Shown in pieces: positions 8,913-20,038 of a stretch of 57,478 bases of DNA. Each line of letters starts with the position of its first letter. Within the stretch, counting starts at the first letter, position 1. The notes beneath the pieces are model-generated. The model was not told the origin of the DNA and made no database searches. It saw nothing but the letters and a program-made list of their open reading frames with translations. Both the position numbers and the translations under genes were made by a program. Source of the DNA: Phycisphaerae bacterium (GTDB lineage Bacteria > Planctomycetota > Phycisphaerae > Tepidisphaerales > Tepidisphaeraceae); NCBI GenBank assembly GCA_030448225.1, contig JAUJNJ010000047.1:1-57478 (forward strand), in the 5' to 3' direction.

Positions 8913-9167
8913 CGCAGGGCTGCTGGGCGGAGGCGGCTGGGCGCCCAAGTGGCGGGATATGTCTGAACAGTCGGCACGGCGGTGCGTGCCGTGCGTCATG
9001 ACGTGAGCGGGAACAGCGCCGTCGGTCACGCGGAGGGCCTTGGTCCCGCGCGCGCGTGGTGCGGAAGACGGTGTCGGCCACCCAGCGTCGGCGGGCTTCG
9101 CACGGCAGTTCCAATCGCCCACCGCCCCGCCCCAGCCAAACCCCCCTTGGATAGCTAAAAAAGTCGC

Positions 9168-12161
9168 ATGAACTACCCCATCGACCTCCGCACCCCCCCC
9201 GCGGCCCGTGGGGGGAAGGCCGCCGTTGACCCGTTGGGGGGGGCCGTGCGCCATCAAAACGCCGAGTTACGGACGAACGTGGGGCCGATCGCGACGAGCC
9301 GCATCTTTTTAATCGATTCCGAGTCGGACGAGGCGCAGGTCCGGGAGGCGGCGGGGCAACTGCTGGCCGACCCGATCGTGGAGCGGGCCGACCTCGTTTT
9401 GGCGGGGCGGCGGACGACGGGGGGAAGAGCCGGATCGAGGTGCACCTCAAGCCGGGCGTGATGGACCCGGTGGCGGCGTCGACCGAGATGGCGCCGCGCG
9501 ACCTGGGGCTCTCGGTGAACGAGGTGCGGACCGGGCGGGCGTACCTGATCGACGGGCGCGTGCCGCGGCCGGAGCTCGAGCAGATCGCCGGGCGCGTGCT
9601 GGCCAACGGCGTGATCGAGTCGATCCACTTCGACCCGTTCGTGCCCGCCGAGTTCCCCACGGCCGCGCACGAGTTCAAGGTCCGCCACGTGGCGCTGCGC
9701 GACCTCGACGACGAGCAACTGAAGAAGCTCAGCCGCGAGGGGCACCTGTTCCTCTCGCTCGCCGAGATGAAGGCGGCCCAGGCCTACTTCCGCGAGCAGG
9801 GGCGCGAGCCGACCGATGCCGAGCTGGAGACGCTCGCGCAGACGTGGAGCGAGCACTGCGTGCACAAGACGCTCAAGAGCCGCGGTGGACGTGGAGGTGC
9901 GCGACGCGTCGGGGAACGTGATCGGCGGTCGCCGGTACGGGAACCTCATCAAGGAGACGATCTTCCAGAGCACGATGGACCTGATGCGGGCGGGGCGGAC
10001 GCGTTCTGCCTGTCGGTCTTCAAGGACAACGCCGGCGTCGTCGCGTTCGACGACGTCGACGCCGTCTGCTTCAAGGTCGAGACGCACAACCGCCCCTGCT
10101 GCGCGATCGACCCGTACGGCGGCAGCGCGACGGGCATCGGCGGCGTGATCCGCGACGTGCTCGGCACCGGCCTGGCCGCCTGGCCGGTGGCGAACACGAA
10201 CGTGTTCTGCGTCGCCGACCCCAACTACGGCCAACCCAATGCCCTGCCAGCGCAGGGAAATCCGAAATCCGAAGTACGAAATCCGAAAGAGGATGGGCGG
10301 GACCCGCACTCCGAAATCCGCAATCCGCAATCCGAAATCCGCGATCTCCCCGCGGCGTGCTGCACCCGAAGCGCATCCTCCAGCAGGTGGTGGCGGGCGT
10401 GCGGGATTACGGCAACCGGATGGGCATCCCGACGGTCAACGGCGGGTCTACTTCGATAACCGCTACCTCGGCAACCCGCTCGTGTTCTGCGGGTGCGTCG
10501 GGCTGTTGCCGCGACAAGATCGAGAAGGCCGCCCGGCCCGGCGACGCGATCGTGGTGATGGGCGGGCGGACCGGCCGCGACGGCATCCACGGCGCGACGT
10601 TCAGCGCCGCCGAGCTCACCGACACTCACGCGGACGAGTTCAGCCACGCCGTGCAGATCGGCAACGCGATCACCGAGAAGAAGACGGCCGACGTGATCCT
10701 GCAGGCCCGCGACCGCGGGCTGTTCACGGCCGTCACCGACTGCGCGCGGGCGGCCTGTCGAGCGCGGTGGGCGAGATGGGCGAGAAGACGGGCGCCCACG
10801 TGGAGCTCGACAAGGTGCCGCTGAAGTACGCCGGCTGCGCTACGACGAGATCTGGATCAGCGAGTGCAGGAGCGGATGGTGCTGAGCGTGCCGCCGGAGA
10901 AGCTGGACGAGTTGCTGAACCTGTCGGCCGGCGAGAACGTCGAGTCGACCGTCATCGGCACGTTCGGCACGGCGGACCGGGGCCTGCTCTGCACTACCGC
11001 GGGCAGGAGGTCGGCCGGCTGTCGATGCACTTCCTGCACCACGGCATCCCGATGCCGACGCGGCGGGCGGTGGTCGTGGAGCGGGGGAGAAGAGCGAGGA
11101 TGGCGGATGGAAGATGGCGGATGGAGGAATGCAGTCCGCCGTCGGTTTTCTTCCACCCTCCACCCTCCATTCTCCATCCTCGTCTTCGCCCTCTCCTCCT
11201 CGGTCAAGGATCGCCTCCTCGCGACGCGCACCCGAACGTGGCGAGCAAGCACTGGATCATCCGCCAGTACGACCACGAGGTGCAGGGCGGGTCGGTGATC
11301 AAGCCGCTGATCGGGCCGGAGCAGATCGGGCCGTCGGACGCGGCGGTCGTGCGGCCGAAGCTCAGCAGCCACCGCGGCATCGCGCTGGGGGCCGGCATGG
11401 CGCCGCACGTGAGCGACCCATACGACATGGCGATCGCCGCGATCGACGAGGCGATCCGCAACGTGGTGTGCGTCGGGGCCGACCCGGCGAAGGTTGCGAT
11501 CCTCGACAACTTCTGCTGGCCGGGCACGGATGACGAGGCGTCGATGGGCGTGCTCGCTCGCGCGCCTGCGAGGCGTGCCGCGACGCGGCGATGGCGTACC
11601 GCATCCCGTTCGTCAGCGGGAAGGACAGCCTGCACAACCAGTTCACCAACTCCGAGACCGGCGAGGTGATCCGCATCCTTAACACGCTGCTGATCGCCGC
11701 GATCGCGGTGCTCGACGACGTGCGCACCTGCATCACGATGGACCTGAAGCGGCCGTCGAACACGTTCTGCCGCGTGACGGCCGCCCGCGCCGACCTGCCC
11801 GGCCTCAGCGCCCTGCACCGCGCGATGGCAAGCGTGATCCGCGGCGGCAAGGTCGAGAGCTGCCACGACGTCAGCGACGGCGGCTGGCTGACGGCGGCCG
11901 CCGAGATGTGCATCGCGTCCGGGCTCGGCCTGATCATGGAGCCCGAGACGCGCGACTACTTCGACGAGCCGCCCTGGCCAGTACCTCGTCGAGTTCGCCG
12001 GCGACCACGACGCCCTGGCCGCCCTGCTCGGCGACGCCGCCACGGTCGAACGCCTCGGCGCGGTGCAGGACTCGCCGGAGCTCGTGCTGCACCTGGAGGA
12101 TTCGGGATTCAACGCGAAGGTCGAAGACCTCACCCGCGCGCGCGGCACGCTGGACTGGTGA
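9168..12161 (+). CDS. purL: phosphoribosylformylglycinamidine synthase, frameshifted, with two repeat insertions
   Basis: PurL pieces lie in order across three frames: [116 protein letters not shown]. The native end is TRARGTLDW (TGA 12159-12161). The N-terminal ~90 residues look PurS-like, so this may be a PurSL form. The enzyme converts FGAR, glutamine and ATP to FGAM. At least ten shifts occur (e.g. near 9420, 9885, 9985, 10350, 10445, 10745, 10985, 11560, 11970); several are restored by one extra base in a G/C run. Repeat arrays interrupt it at ~10240-10350 and ~11095-11205. The conserved LGGS segment expected after DLKRPSN (~11760) is missing. The start is uncertain. Confidence 0.85.
10240..10350. 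repeat. TCCGAAA/TCCGCAA heptamer array inside purL
   Basis: Two clusters of degenerate heptamers (AAATCCGAAATCCG-type at 10256-10292 and CCGAAATCCGCAATCCGC-type at 10313-10345) lie between the PurL blocks VADPNYGQ and GVLHPKRIL. Restoring one C at ~10350 lets the frame run through, giving an insert of roughly 35 residues ([22 protein letters not shown]). Confidence 0.85.
11090..11210. repeat. GGATGGA/GGATGGC inverted heptamer array inside purL
   Basis: The left arm (11097-11127) repeats GGATGGCGGATGGAAGATGG-type units and the right arm (11150-11185) is the complement (CCACCCTCCATTCTCCATCC). It replaces the variable linker between the PurL blocks [10 protein letters not shown] and [14 protein letters not shown] related array follows at ~12465-12545. 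Confidence 0.85.
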
Positions 12162-13576
<1,415 letters not shown>

Positions 13577-13810
13577 CTACTCCGTCTTGTCCTTCGGGTC
13601 GTCCGTGCCGATGACCTGCCGCCGCTGGTCGACGGCGGCCGGGTCGGTCGGGTGGTCCGGGGCGCCGTCCCGCGGCTCGGGCTTCACCGGGATCGACTCC
13701 CCCGTCTCCCGCACGGCCTTCTCGCCGGGCAGGCGGATGTCTTCCGACGCGCCCCCCTTGCCCTCGACCTTCCCCGACTTCTTCTTCGACGACGACGACG
13801 AATCCGGCAT
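13577..13810 (-). CDS. small disordered protein, function unknown
   Basis: 77 residues from ATG 13810 with a good GGAGG five to six bases upstream. Composition is strongly polar: MPDSSSSSKKKSGKVEGKGG, then IRLPGEKAVRETGESIPVKP, then DPKDKTE at the end. No hydrophobic segment and no family recognised. The codon pattern and ribosome site support expression; it may be a small hydrophilic stress or nucleoid-associated protein, but that is a guess. The frame extends upstream to 13873 without a better start. Confidence 0.5.
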   Translation of the reverse strand: MPDSSSSSKKKSGKVEGKGGASEDIRLPGEKAVRETGESIPVKPEPRDGAPDHPTDPAAVDQRRQVIGTDDPKDKTE

Positions 13811-13879
13811 GCGGTCCTCCGTGTGCGTATGACGTTCCCCGGCAGGATAATCCCCCGACACCTCGTTGCGCAACGGTCG

Positions 13880-13975
13880 GAATGCGCCCCGAAGCAGCGA
13901 GCCCTTCGGGCTTGCGGCTAAAAGGGGTGCCCGCGCGGTCTCGCCCTTTTAGCCGTCGCCCGAAGGGCGATGTTC
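13880..13975. repeat. GCCCTTCGGGC-type hairpin pair
   Basis: CCCTTCGGGCTTGCGGCTAA at 13898-13921 and CCCTTTTAGCCGTCGCCCGA at 13945-13967 are largely complementary. The core wording resembles family 1 but the arms differ. It lies in the divergent gap before the PhyH gene. Confidence 0.6.
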
Positions 13976-14056
13976 CCGGCGCGATCGGTGTCACCCGGCG
14001 CCAAACCAGCGCCAACCGCGGGTTCCCTTCACTTGATCGCAACCCGTGCTCACTCA

Positions 14057-14983
14057 ATGATCCGACCTCCCGTTTTCCAACAAGAGGTGTCCGTCGTGCG
14101 CATCACCGAAGACCATGCCGACCAGCTCCGCCGCCACGGGTTCGTCGTCGTGCGGGGGTTCCTGACGCCGCCGGAGGTGGCGGCCGCCCGGGCGAACCTG
14201 CTCCAGTACGTCCCCACCGCCGAGGAGTTGGCGGCCACGCCGCAGCGGTACGGGGCGATCTTCGAGGAGCCGGAAACGCTCCAGCAGGAGTTCCCGTTCG
14301 CCGGCGACGCGCTGAACGACGTCAGCACGCACCCGGAGCTCATCGCGTTCGTCGAGCGATTGCTGGCGACGCGCGACGTCGTGCTGACGCAGGCGGCCAC
14401 GTGGGCGAAGTACGCCGGCACGGGCGGCGACTACGAGCAGGCGCTGCACCTCGATTACCAGGGCAACACGCTCGTCGCGCCGCGCGACGACGGGTCGTAC
14501 CGCCAGGTGAACATGATCCTCTACTACAGCGACGTGACCGACGAACTGGGGCCGACGCACGTCGTGTCGCAGGAGCACACGCGCGACTACCCGCTCTGGC
14601 CGACGCACCGCCCGCGCAAGAAGAACGCGGACCTCTACCGCCGCGAGCAGCCGGTCATCGCGGGCGCAGGCGATTTGCTGATCTTCTCGATGCGCACGTG
14701 GCACCGCGCCAGCGACATCACCGCCGACTTCGGCGCCCGCTTCAGCCACCACTTCATCTGGCGGGCCGCCGCCCACGCGTTCCAGGGCTTCCACCTCTGG
14801 TCGAAGATGGGCGAGAACCCCGAGCTGCACCGCTTCGTGGAGACGACCACCCCCCGCCAGCGCGAGGTGCTCGGCTTCCCCAAACCCGGCGACCCGTACT
14901 GGACCGAGGAGACGATCGAGGCGGTGAAGCTGCGCTACCCGGGGATGGACGTGGGGCCGTACATTAAGCGTTTATCTGAATAA
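14057..14983 (+). CDS. phytanoyl-CoA dioxygenase (PhyH) family protein
   Basis: 308 residues, intact. PhyH-type Fe(II)/2-oxoglutarate oxygenase: N-terminal LRRHGFVVVRGFLTPPEVAA, the HxD iron ligands in LHLDYQGN (H131, D133), the distal His in RTWHRASD (H216) and R228 of ARFSHHF as the likely 2-oxoglutarate ligand. Such enzymes hydroxylate small molecules; the substrate is unknown. ATG 14057 is chosen; a GTG at ~14096 just before RITEDHADQ is an alternative. The last codons and TAA stop (KRLSE-stop) lie inside the left arm of family-1 copy 3, so that element forms the C-terminus. Confidence 0.85.
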   Translation: MIRPPVFQQEVSVVRITEDHADQLRRHGFVVVRGFLTPPEVAAARANLLQYVPTAEELAATPQRYGAIFEEPETLQQEFPFAGDALNDVSTHPELIAFVERLLATRDVVLTQAATWAKYAGTGGDYEQALHLDYQGNTLVAPRDDGSYRQVNMILYYSDVTDELGPTHVVSQEHTRDYPLWPTHRPRKKNADLYRREQPVIAGAGDLLIFSMRTWHRASDITADFGARFSHHFIWRAAAHAFQGFHLWSKMGENPELHRFVETTTPRQREVLGFPKPGDPYWTEETIEAVKLRYPGMDVGPYIKRLSE

Positions 14984-15044
14984 CGACCGATCCCCGTTTC
15001 GCCGCAGGCCCGAAGGGCCCGCCGCCGCCGGCTATCCGGATAGG
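14972..15044. repeat. dispersed palindromic element, family 1, copy 3
   Basis: TTATCTGAATAACGACCGAT, then the core GTTTCGCCGCAGGCCCGAAG and right arm GGCTATCCGGATAGG. The left arm overlaps the stop codon of the PhyH gene. Confidence 0.9.
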
Positions 15045-15111
15045 CTCGAAGCACGCGGGCGCGAAGAAGAGGTAAGATCGATCCCATCCTCCTTTCGAAC
15101 GGCGGCACGCG

Positions 15112-15930
15112 ATGGCCGAAAGGGATGAAACAACGGACGGCCCCCGCGGCACCGAGCCGCCGGCCGTCCTTTCCTACGGCACGCCCGACGCCACGTCGGC
15201 GAACAGCCCCGTCGCCACCGCCGCGCTCGTGTGTTCGCTCTCGTTCCTGATCGTGCCGCCGCTCGCGTGCGGGACCGCTGGCCCCAGCGTGATACTCCTG
15301 CCCTTGCTCCTGTTGCCGGTCATCGGCCTCGCCCTGGGCATCAGGGGATTGAATGATCCGACTGTCACGCCCGCGTCGGGGAGACGGAAGGCGAAGTCTG
15401 CCATCTGGCTCGCATCGGTCGAGCTCGTGTTCCTGCTCTCGCTGGTTCCGGTCATCTCGAACACGGGCCGGCCCCGCGAGCAGGGGCTACGCGTGATGTG
15501 CGCAAGCCGCCTGCGTCAGATCGGGATGGCGATGCAGATGTACGCGAACGACCACAGGGGCCACTTGCCGCCCAATCTGTTGACGGTCCTAGCGACGCAG
15601 GACCTGCCGCCCGAAACGTTCAATTGCCCTTCGTCATCTGACGTCCGCGCCGCGGGCACCACCCCGCAGCAGATGCTCCAGGACTTCCAGAAGCCAGGCC
15701 GCTGCTCGTACGTCCACGCCGGCTTCACCGGCACGGCCCTCACCGCCACCGCCGCCCACGTCCTCGCCTACGAGCACGCCGCGAACCACAACAACCGCGG
15801 CATGAACGTCCTGTACGGCGACGGCCACGTCGAGTGGGTGGACAAGCCGGCGGCCGACCACGTCGTCGCCGAGCTAAAGGCCGGCCACAACCCGCCGCGG
15901 CCGATGGGGAAATCGCAAGTAGGGCAATGA
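15112..15930 (+). CDS. membrane protein with C-terminal H-X9-DG (DUF1559-like) domain
   Basis: 272 residues. Three hydrophobic segments lie at about 32-58, 60-82 and 98-120 (LVCSLSFLIVPPLACG, LLPLLLLPVIGLALGI, SAIWLASVELVFLLSLVPVI). The soluble C-terminal part resembles planctomycete pilin-like H-X9-DG proteins: MCASRLRQIGMAMQMYANDH, ETFNCPSSSD and MNVLYGDGHVEW. These are a large lineage-specific family of unclear role. A paralogue with the same C-terminal layout follows at 16008, pointing to tandem duplication. ATG 15112 is the first start in frame. Intact. Confidence 0.75.
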   Translation: MAERDETTDGPRGTEPPAVLSYGTPDATSANSPVATAALVCSLSFLIVPPLACGTAGPSVILLPLLLLPVIGLALGIRGLNDPTVTPASGRRKAKSAIWLASVELVFLLSLVPVISNTGRPREQGLRVMCASRLRQIGMAMQMYANDHRGHLPPNLLTVLATQDLPPETFNCPSSSDVRAAGTTPQQMLQDFQKPGRCSYVHAGFTGTALTATAAHVLAYEHAANHNNRGMNVLYGDGHVEWVDKPAADHVVAELKAGHNPPRPMGKSQVGQ

Positions 15931-16007
15931 GTGATCGGTGACGGCGCGACGGCCAGTTCAGCTTTTTCTCGAGCATCGGCGGCCGGCGGTTCGGTAGGAT
16001 AAGTGGC

Positions 16008-16591
16008 GTGGCAGACGACCCGACGACGACCCCCGCCCCGAAACCGGAGCCGCTCGGCTACGCGCGCCCCGGCGCGCACCCCGCCTGGCGGCCGGGGCCG
16101 TGGCTGGTGGTCGGCGTGGTGCTGTGTCCCCTGATCGGCTTCGCGCTCGTTGGACCGGGTGCGGCAACGTGGGGAAGTGCGCCAGCAACATCCGGCAGAT
16201 CGGCCTCGGGATCGAGATGTACGCCAACGACTTCGGCGGCGCGCTTCCGCCGGACGCGGCGACGATCCTCATCACCCAGGACCTCACGACCGAGGCGTTG
16301 ATCTGCCCGTCCTCGAATGACCAGCGCGCCGTCGGCGCGACCCCGGCCGACCTCGCCCGCTCGCTCCGCACGCCCGGGCGCTGTTCGTACGTGTACGTCG
16401 CGGCGCCGCTCAAGCGGCGGGCCGCGGTCACGCCCGCCCACGTGCTGGCCTACGAGAACCTGCAGAATCATCCCGCCGACGTACACGTCCTCTTCGGCGA
16501 CGGCCGCGCGAAGAGCTTCCCGAAAGCCGAAGCCGCCCGGCTGATCGCCGAGCTACAGGCCGGCCACAACCCGCCGCGGCCTCGCAAGTAG
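16008..16591 (+). CDS. second H-X9-DG-like protein, one frameshift
   Basis: Paralogue of the preceding gene. The first part (MADDPTTTPAPKPEPLG, then WLVVGVVLCPLIGFALV) is in one frame. The rest (GKCASNIRQIGLGIEMYAND, EALICPSSND, RCSYVYVAAP, VHVLFGDGRAKSF, ELQAGHNPPRPRK) is in another, so an indel lies near 16160. It has one membrane segment instead of three. The ending ELQAGHNPPRP matches ELKAGHNPPRP of the neighbour. Length is about 190 residues after correction. Confidence 0.75.
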
Positions 16592-16645
16592 GCGGGCCGG
16601 CTTCCCGGTGCCGGGGCCCGATCACATCTGATACGATCGGTCGTT

Positions 16646-16900
16646 ATGACGACGTTCCGAGCGCGGTTCGACGGGAAGGTGTTGGTGCCGGAAGGGCCGG
16701 TCGATCTCCCGGTCGGCCGCGTGCTGGAGGTGGAGGTGCGGGAGCCGTCGGAGCTTCGGCCCGGCTCGCCGGAACTGGTCCTCCGTCTGATGCGGGAGGG
16801 TCCGCCGATCCCGTGCGAGGACGTTGACGCGCTGGAGCGGGCGATCGAAGAGGGAAAGCAGCCGCGCGCGACGATGAAGACGCCTGGCACGACGCAGTAG
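16646..16900 (+). CDS. DUF104 / AF2212-like small antitoxin-type protein
   Basis: 84 residues. The N-terminus FRARFDGKVLVPEGPVDLPVG followed by RVLEVEV is the signature of the DUF104 (AF2212/PG0164-like) family, often found as the antitoxin next to PIN-domain toxins. Here no PIN gene adjoins it: the next gene is a convergent P-loop kinase. It is therefore a solitary antitoxin-like protein. Start ATG 16646 has no obvious Shine-Dalgarno. Confidence 0.7.
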   Translation: MTTFRARFDGKVLVPEGPVDLPVGRVLEVEVREPSELRPGSPELVLRLMREGPPIPCEDVDALERAIEEGKQPRATMKTPGTTQ

Positions 16901-16949
16901 TCGTGCGCGGTCTCGAAGACGCGCATCTTCGCGTCGAGCTCGTCGAACT

Positions 16950-17408
16950 TCATGAAAGGGTCTCCACGGTGAAGTCATCACCGCCGCCGACGCCGCCGCC
17001 GGGGGCGGTCGTCACGCGGTACAACTCGTCGAACCCCTCGGCCATTGTCGGCGGCGTGAGCTTGGCGAACGTGCCCCGCAGGCCGATGTCGGGGACGCGC
17101 CGCGCCTCGGGCAGGGCGGCGTTGCGGCGGAGGCACTCGTCGAGCCCCACGTCGAAGAAATAGCCGACGACGCGGAAGCCGCTCGCCCGCGCGATCGCCG
17201 CGTAGCGCGACCGCTGGCCGGCGGTGGGGTTGGTGTTGTCGACGACGAACGGCTGCCGGGCGGCGAGGCACGCGTGCAGCAGCACGTCCTGGCGGCCGCG
17301 CGTGCGGAGCATGTCGAGGTTGAGCCGCACGTGCGTGTCGGCGAAGCGGCGCGCGCAGAACGTCGACTTGCCCGAACCCTGCAGCCCGCTGAAGATGACG
17401 GCGTCCAT
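16950..17408 (-). CDS. P-loop kinase (polynucleotide-kinase-like)
   Basis: 152 residues. Walker A GLQGSGKST lies at ~8-16 and VRLNLDMLR resembles the RxNRD/D region of polynucleotide-kinase-like and zeta-toxin-like P-loop kinases. FVVDNTNPTAGQRSRYAAIA is the NTN motif of bacterial AAA_33 proteins, followed by GFRVVGYFFD and RNAALPEARRVPDIG. The C-terminal tail is Gly-rich (GGGVGGGDD). ATG 17408 starts exactly before the Walker A strand. It is divergent from the large secreted-protein gene (102-base gap). The substrate may be a nucleic-acid 5' end or a small molecule. Confidence 0.8.
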   Translation of the reverse strand: MDAVIFSGLQGSGKSTFCARRFADTHVRLNLDMLRTRGRQDVLLHACLAARQPFVVDNTNPTAGQRSRYAAIARASGFRVVGYFFDVGLDECLRRNAALPEARRVPDIGLRGTFAKLTPPTMAEGFDELYRVTTAPGGGVGGGDDFTVETLS

Positions 17409-17510
17409 CGGCGGACGATCATCGCCCGCCGCCCCGCCGCCCGCCAACGGCCGCGTCCTCGCGGCCCGCCGGCGCGGGCGGGGCTTCGACGACAACCGGG
17501 AGGTCCCACC

Positions 17511-19985
17511 GTGCACGCGTCATCCCTCGCCGCCCTCGTGATGTTGACCCTCGCGACGTTCGGCCCGGCCGTCATGGCACAACCCGCCCCCGCCCCACCG
17601 GAGCCCGAGCGGTCGGTGCCCGCGCCGGATGAGTCCGGCCGGGCGGCCGACGCGCCGCTCAGCGTGTCCGGGATCTACCCGCACCTCGCGGCGTTCAACG
17701 GCCTCGGCGAGCCGATGCGCTACGGCGAGTGCGGGATCGGCGCGGTCGTGCCGTGGGCGGGGAAGCTCTGGTTCCTCACCTACCCGCCGCACATGACGCG
17801 GGGGAGCGACGACAAGCTCTACTCGGTCGACGAGCGGATGCGCCTCACGGTCCACCCCGAGAGCGTCGGCGGCACGCACGCCAGCCGCATGATCCACGCG
17901 GAGTCGCGGCAGCTCATCATCGGCCCGTACTTCGTCGACGCCCGCGGCACGGTGCGCGCGGCGGACGTGAAGGAGAAGCTCGTCGGCCGGATGACCGCCG
18001 TCATGCGGCACCTGACCGACCCGGCGAACAAGGTCTACTTCTTCGACATGGAGGGCGCGATCTACGAGGCCGACGTGCACTCGCTCGCCGTGACGAAGCT
18101 CTTCGCCAAGCCGGTGCCCGGGTGGCACGGCAAGGGCGGCTACACCGCGCAGGGGCGGATCGTGATCTCCAACAACGGCGAGTCGGGGCGGAAGGACGTG
18201 GCGCACGACCTGAAGGTCGACCTGGCGCCGCCGTCGCCCGAGGACGCGGGCGCGCTGGCCGAGTGGGACGGCAAGGCGTGGCGCGTGATCGAGCGGCGGC
18301 AGTTCACCGACGTCACCGGCCCGGGCGACATCAAGGGCAACCCGGACGATAAAGCGCCGCTGTGGGCGATGGGCTGGGACAAGCGCAGCGTGATCCTCAA
18401 GCTGCTCGACGGCGGCACGTGGCGCACGTTCCGCCTGCCGAAGGGCAGCCACGCGTTCGACCCGCGGCACGGGTACTACACCGAGTGGCCGCGCATCCGC
18501 GAGGTGTTTCCCGGCCGCTTCCTCATGGTGATGCACGGGCAGATGTTCCAGTTCCCCAAGACGTTCTCCGCCGCCGACACCGCCGGCATCCGCCCGATCA
18601 ACACGCACCTGCGCTACGTGCCCGACTTCTGCGGCTGGGGCGAGCGCCTCGTGCTCGCCGGCGACGACACGTCGACGATGCAGAACCCGCTGGCCGGGCA
18701 GTCGCAGTCGAACCTCTGGTTCGGGCGCTGGGAGGACTTGCCCACCTTCGGCCCCGCCGCCGGATGGGGCGGCGTGTGGGTGGGCGACGCGGTGAAGGCG
18801 GACGCGCCGAGCGACCCGTTCCTCGTCGCCGGTTACGCCGCCCGCGTGCTGCACGTCTCGCACCGCGCCGATCGGCCGGTGGACTTCACGATCGAGGCCG
18901 ACGCCGACGGCCGCGGCGCGTGGCGGGCGGTCCACACGATGTCGCTGCCGCCGAAGGGCTACGCGTGGCACGTGCTGCCGGCGGACCTGAAGGCCGAGTG
19001 GGTGCGGCTCGTGCCGCGCGCGGACGCCGAGGTCAGCGCCTACTTCCACGTCTCCTCGCCCCGCACGCCGGCCGCCGACGAGGGCAAGACGTTCGCCGGC
19101 TTCGGGGCGCGTGACGCGGCGCACGTGACGGCCCTCGTGCGCCCGGCGGCCCAGACGCGGAACCTGCAGGTGGTGGTGCCGGCCCGGGACGGGAAGCCGG
19201 AGCGGTACTACGAGGTGGACGAGCGGCTGGTCTTCACGCCCGGCGCGCCGCCGGACGAGGCGGTGGCGATCCGGCCGAAGCTGGCGATCAAGCCGGACAT
19301 CGAGGCCGACGCCGCGTCGCTCATCCTGACCGACGGCGCGGGCCAGCGGTGGCGGCTGCCGCGGTTCGACGACGCGTGGGACGCCGCCGCCCAGCGCGGC
19401 CTGCGGGAGATCCAGTCCGAGCGGTACGCCGCCCACTGGGGCGGCATCTTCTACGAGGTGCCCCGCGGCGGCGGCGGGAAGACGACCGTCGATTACCAGA
19501 AGCTCCGCCCCGTCGCCGCCAGCAATTTCCCGATAACGGATTACTGCACGTGGCGCGGCCTGCTCGTCCTGTCGGGCGTCCGCGCCGACGCGCGGCCGGA
19601 CGGCCGCGTCTTCCGCGCCGCCGACGGCGGGTGCGCGCTCTGGTTCGGCGCGGTCGACGACCTGTGGCAACTCGGCAAGCCCCGCGGCCACGGCGGGCCG
19701 TGGCTCGACACGCCGGTGAAGGCGGGCCGGCCGAGCGACCCGTACCTCATGACGAACTTCGACCGCAAGCGCCTCACGCTCCGCCACGACGCGGCCGGGC
19801 CGGTGACGGTCCACGTCGAGGTCGACTTCACCAACACCGGCACGTGGCGCACGTACGCGACCTTCGAGGTGCCGCCGGGGCCCGCGGGGCTGACGCACGA
19901 GTTCCCCGCCGGCTACGCCGCGCACTGGGTGCGACTGACCGCCGGCGCAGACGTGAAGGCGACGGCGCAGCTCGTGTACGAGTGA
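17511..19985 (+). CDS. large secreted protein, possible double beta-propeller, function unknown
   Basis: 824 residues, intact. It starts at GTG 17511 with GGGAGG seven bases upstream; the frame extends further back but similarity and signal begin here. Signal peptide: LAALVMLTLATFGPAVMAQ. The body has two similar halves. Each has a phrase like YVPDFCGWGERLVLAGDDTS or YCTWRGLLVLSGVRAD, then ALWFGAVDDLWQLGKP / NLWFGRWEDLPTFG, then a WL/VGD-VKAxxPSDPxL segment and a Trp-rich jelly-roll-like stretch. The internal repeat suggests duplication of a propeller-plus-sandwich unit. No catalytic motif is seen. Probably periplasmic and specific to planctomycete-like bacteria. Confidence 0.7.
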   Translation: MHASSLAALVMLTLATFGPAVMAQPAPAPPEPERSVPAPDESGRAADAPLSVSGIYPHLAAFNGLGEPMRYGECGIGAVVPWAGKLWFLTYPPHMTRGSDDKLYSVDERMRLTVHPESVGGTHASRMIHAESRQLIIGPYFVDARGTVRAADVKEKLVGRMTAVMRHLTDPANKVYFFDMEGAIYEADVHSLAVTKLFAKPVPGWHGKGGYTAQGRIVISNNGESGRKDVAHDLKVDLAPPSPEDAGALAEWDGKAWRVIERRQFTDVTGPGDIKGNPDDKAPLWAMGWDKRSVILKLLDGGTWRTFRLPKGSHAFDPRHGYYTEWPRIREVFPGRFLMVMHGQMFQFPKTFSAADTAGIRPINTHLRYVPDFCGWGERLVLAGDDTSTMQNPLAGQSQSNLWFGRWEDLPTFGPAAGWGGVWVGDAVKADAPSDPFLVAGYAARVLHVSHRADRPVDFTIEADADGRGAWRAVHTMSLPPKGYAWHVLPADLKAEWVRLVPRADAEVSAYFHVSSPRTPAADEGKTFAGFGARDAAHVTALVRPAAQTRNLQVVVPARDGKPERYYEVDERLVFTPGAPPDEAVAIRPKLAIKPDIEADAASLILTDGAGQRWRLPRFDDAWDAAAQRGLREIQSERYAAHWGGIFYEVPRGGGGKTTVDYQKLRPVAASNFPITDYCTWRGLLVLSGVRADARPDGRVFRAADGGCALWFGAVDDLWQLGKPRGHGGPWLDTPVKAGRPSDPYLMTNFDRKRLTLRHDAAGPVTVHVEVDFTNTGTWRTYATFEVPPGPAGLTHEFPAGYAAHWVRLTAGADVKATAQLVYE

Positions 19986-20038
19986 GACGTGCCGGGGGCG
20001 CCGCGCCGGCGGCGGTGCAGCCGGCGCCGCGGCGGGCA

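Noticed and set aside
10256..10345. Heptamer arrays as a CRISPR
   Set aside because: Repeat units are only 7-8 bases, degenerate and without unique spacers; no cas genes.
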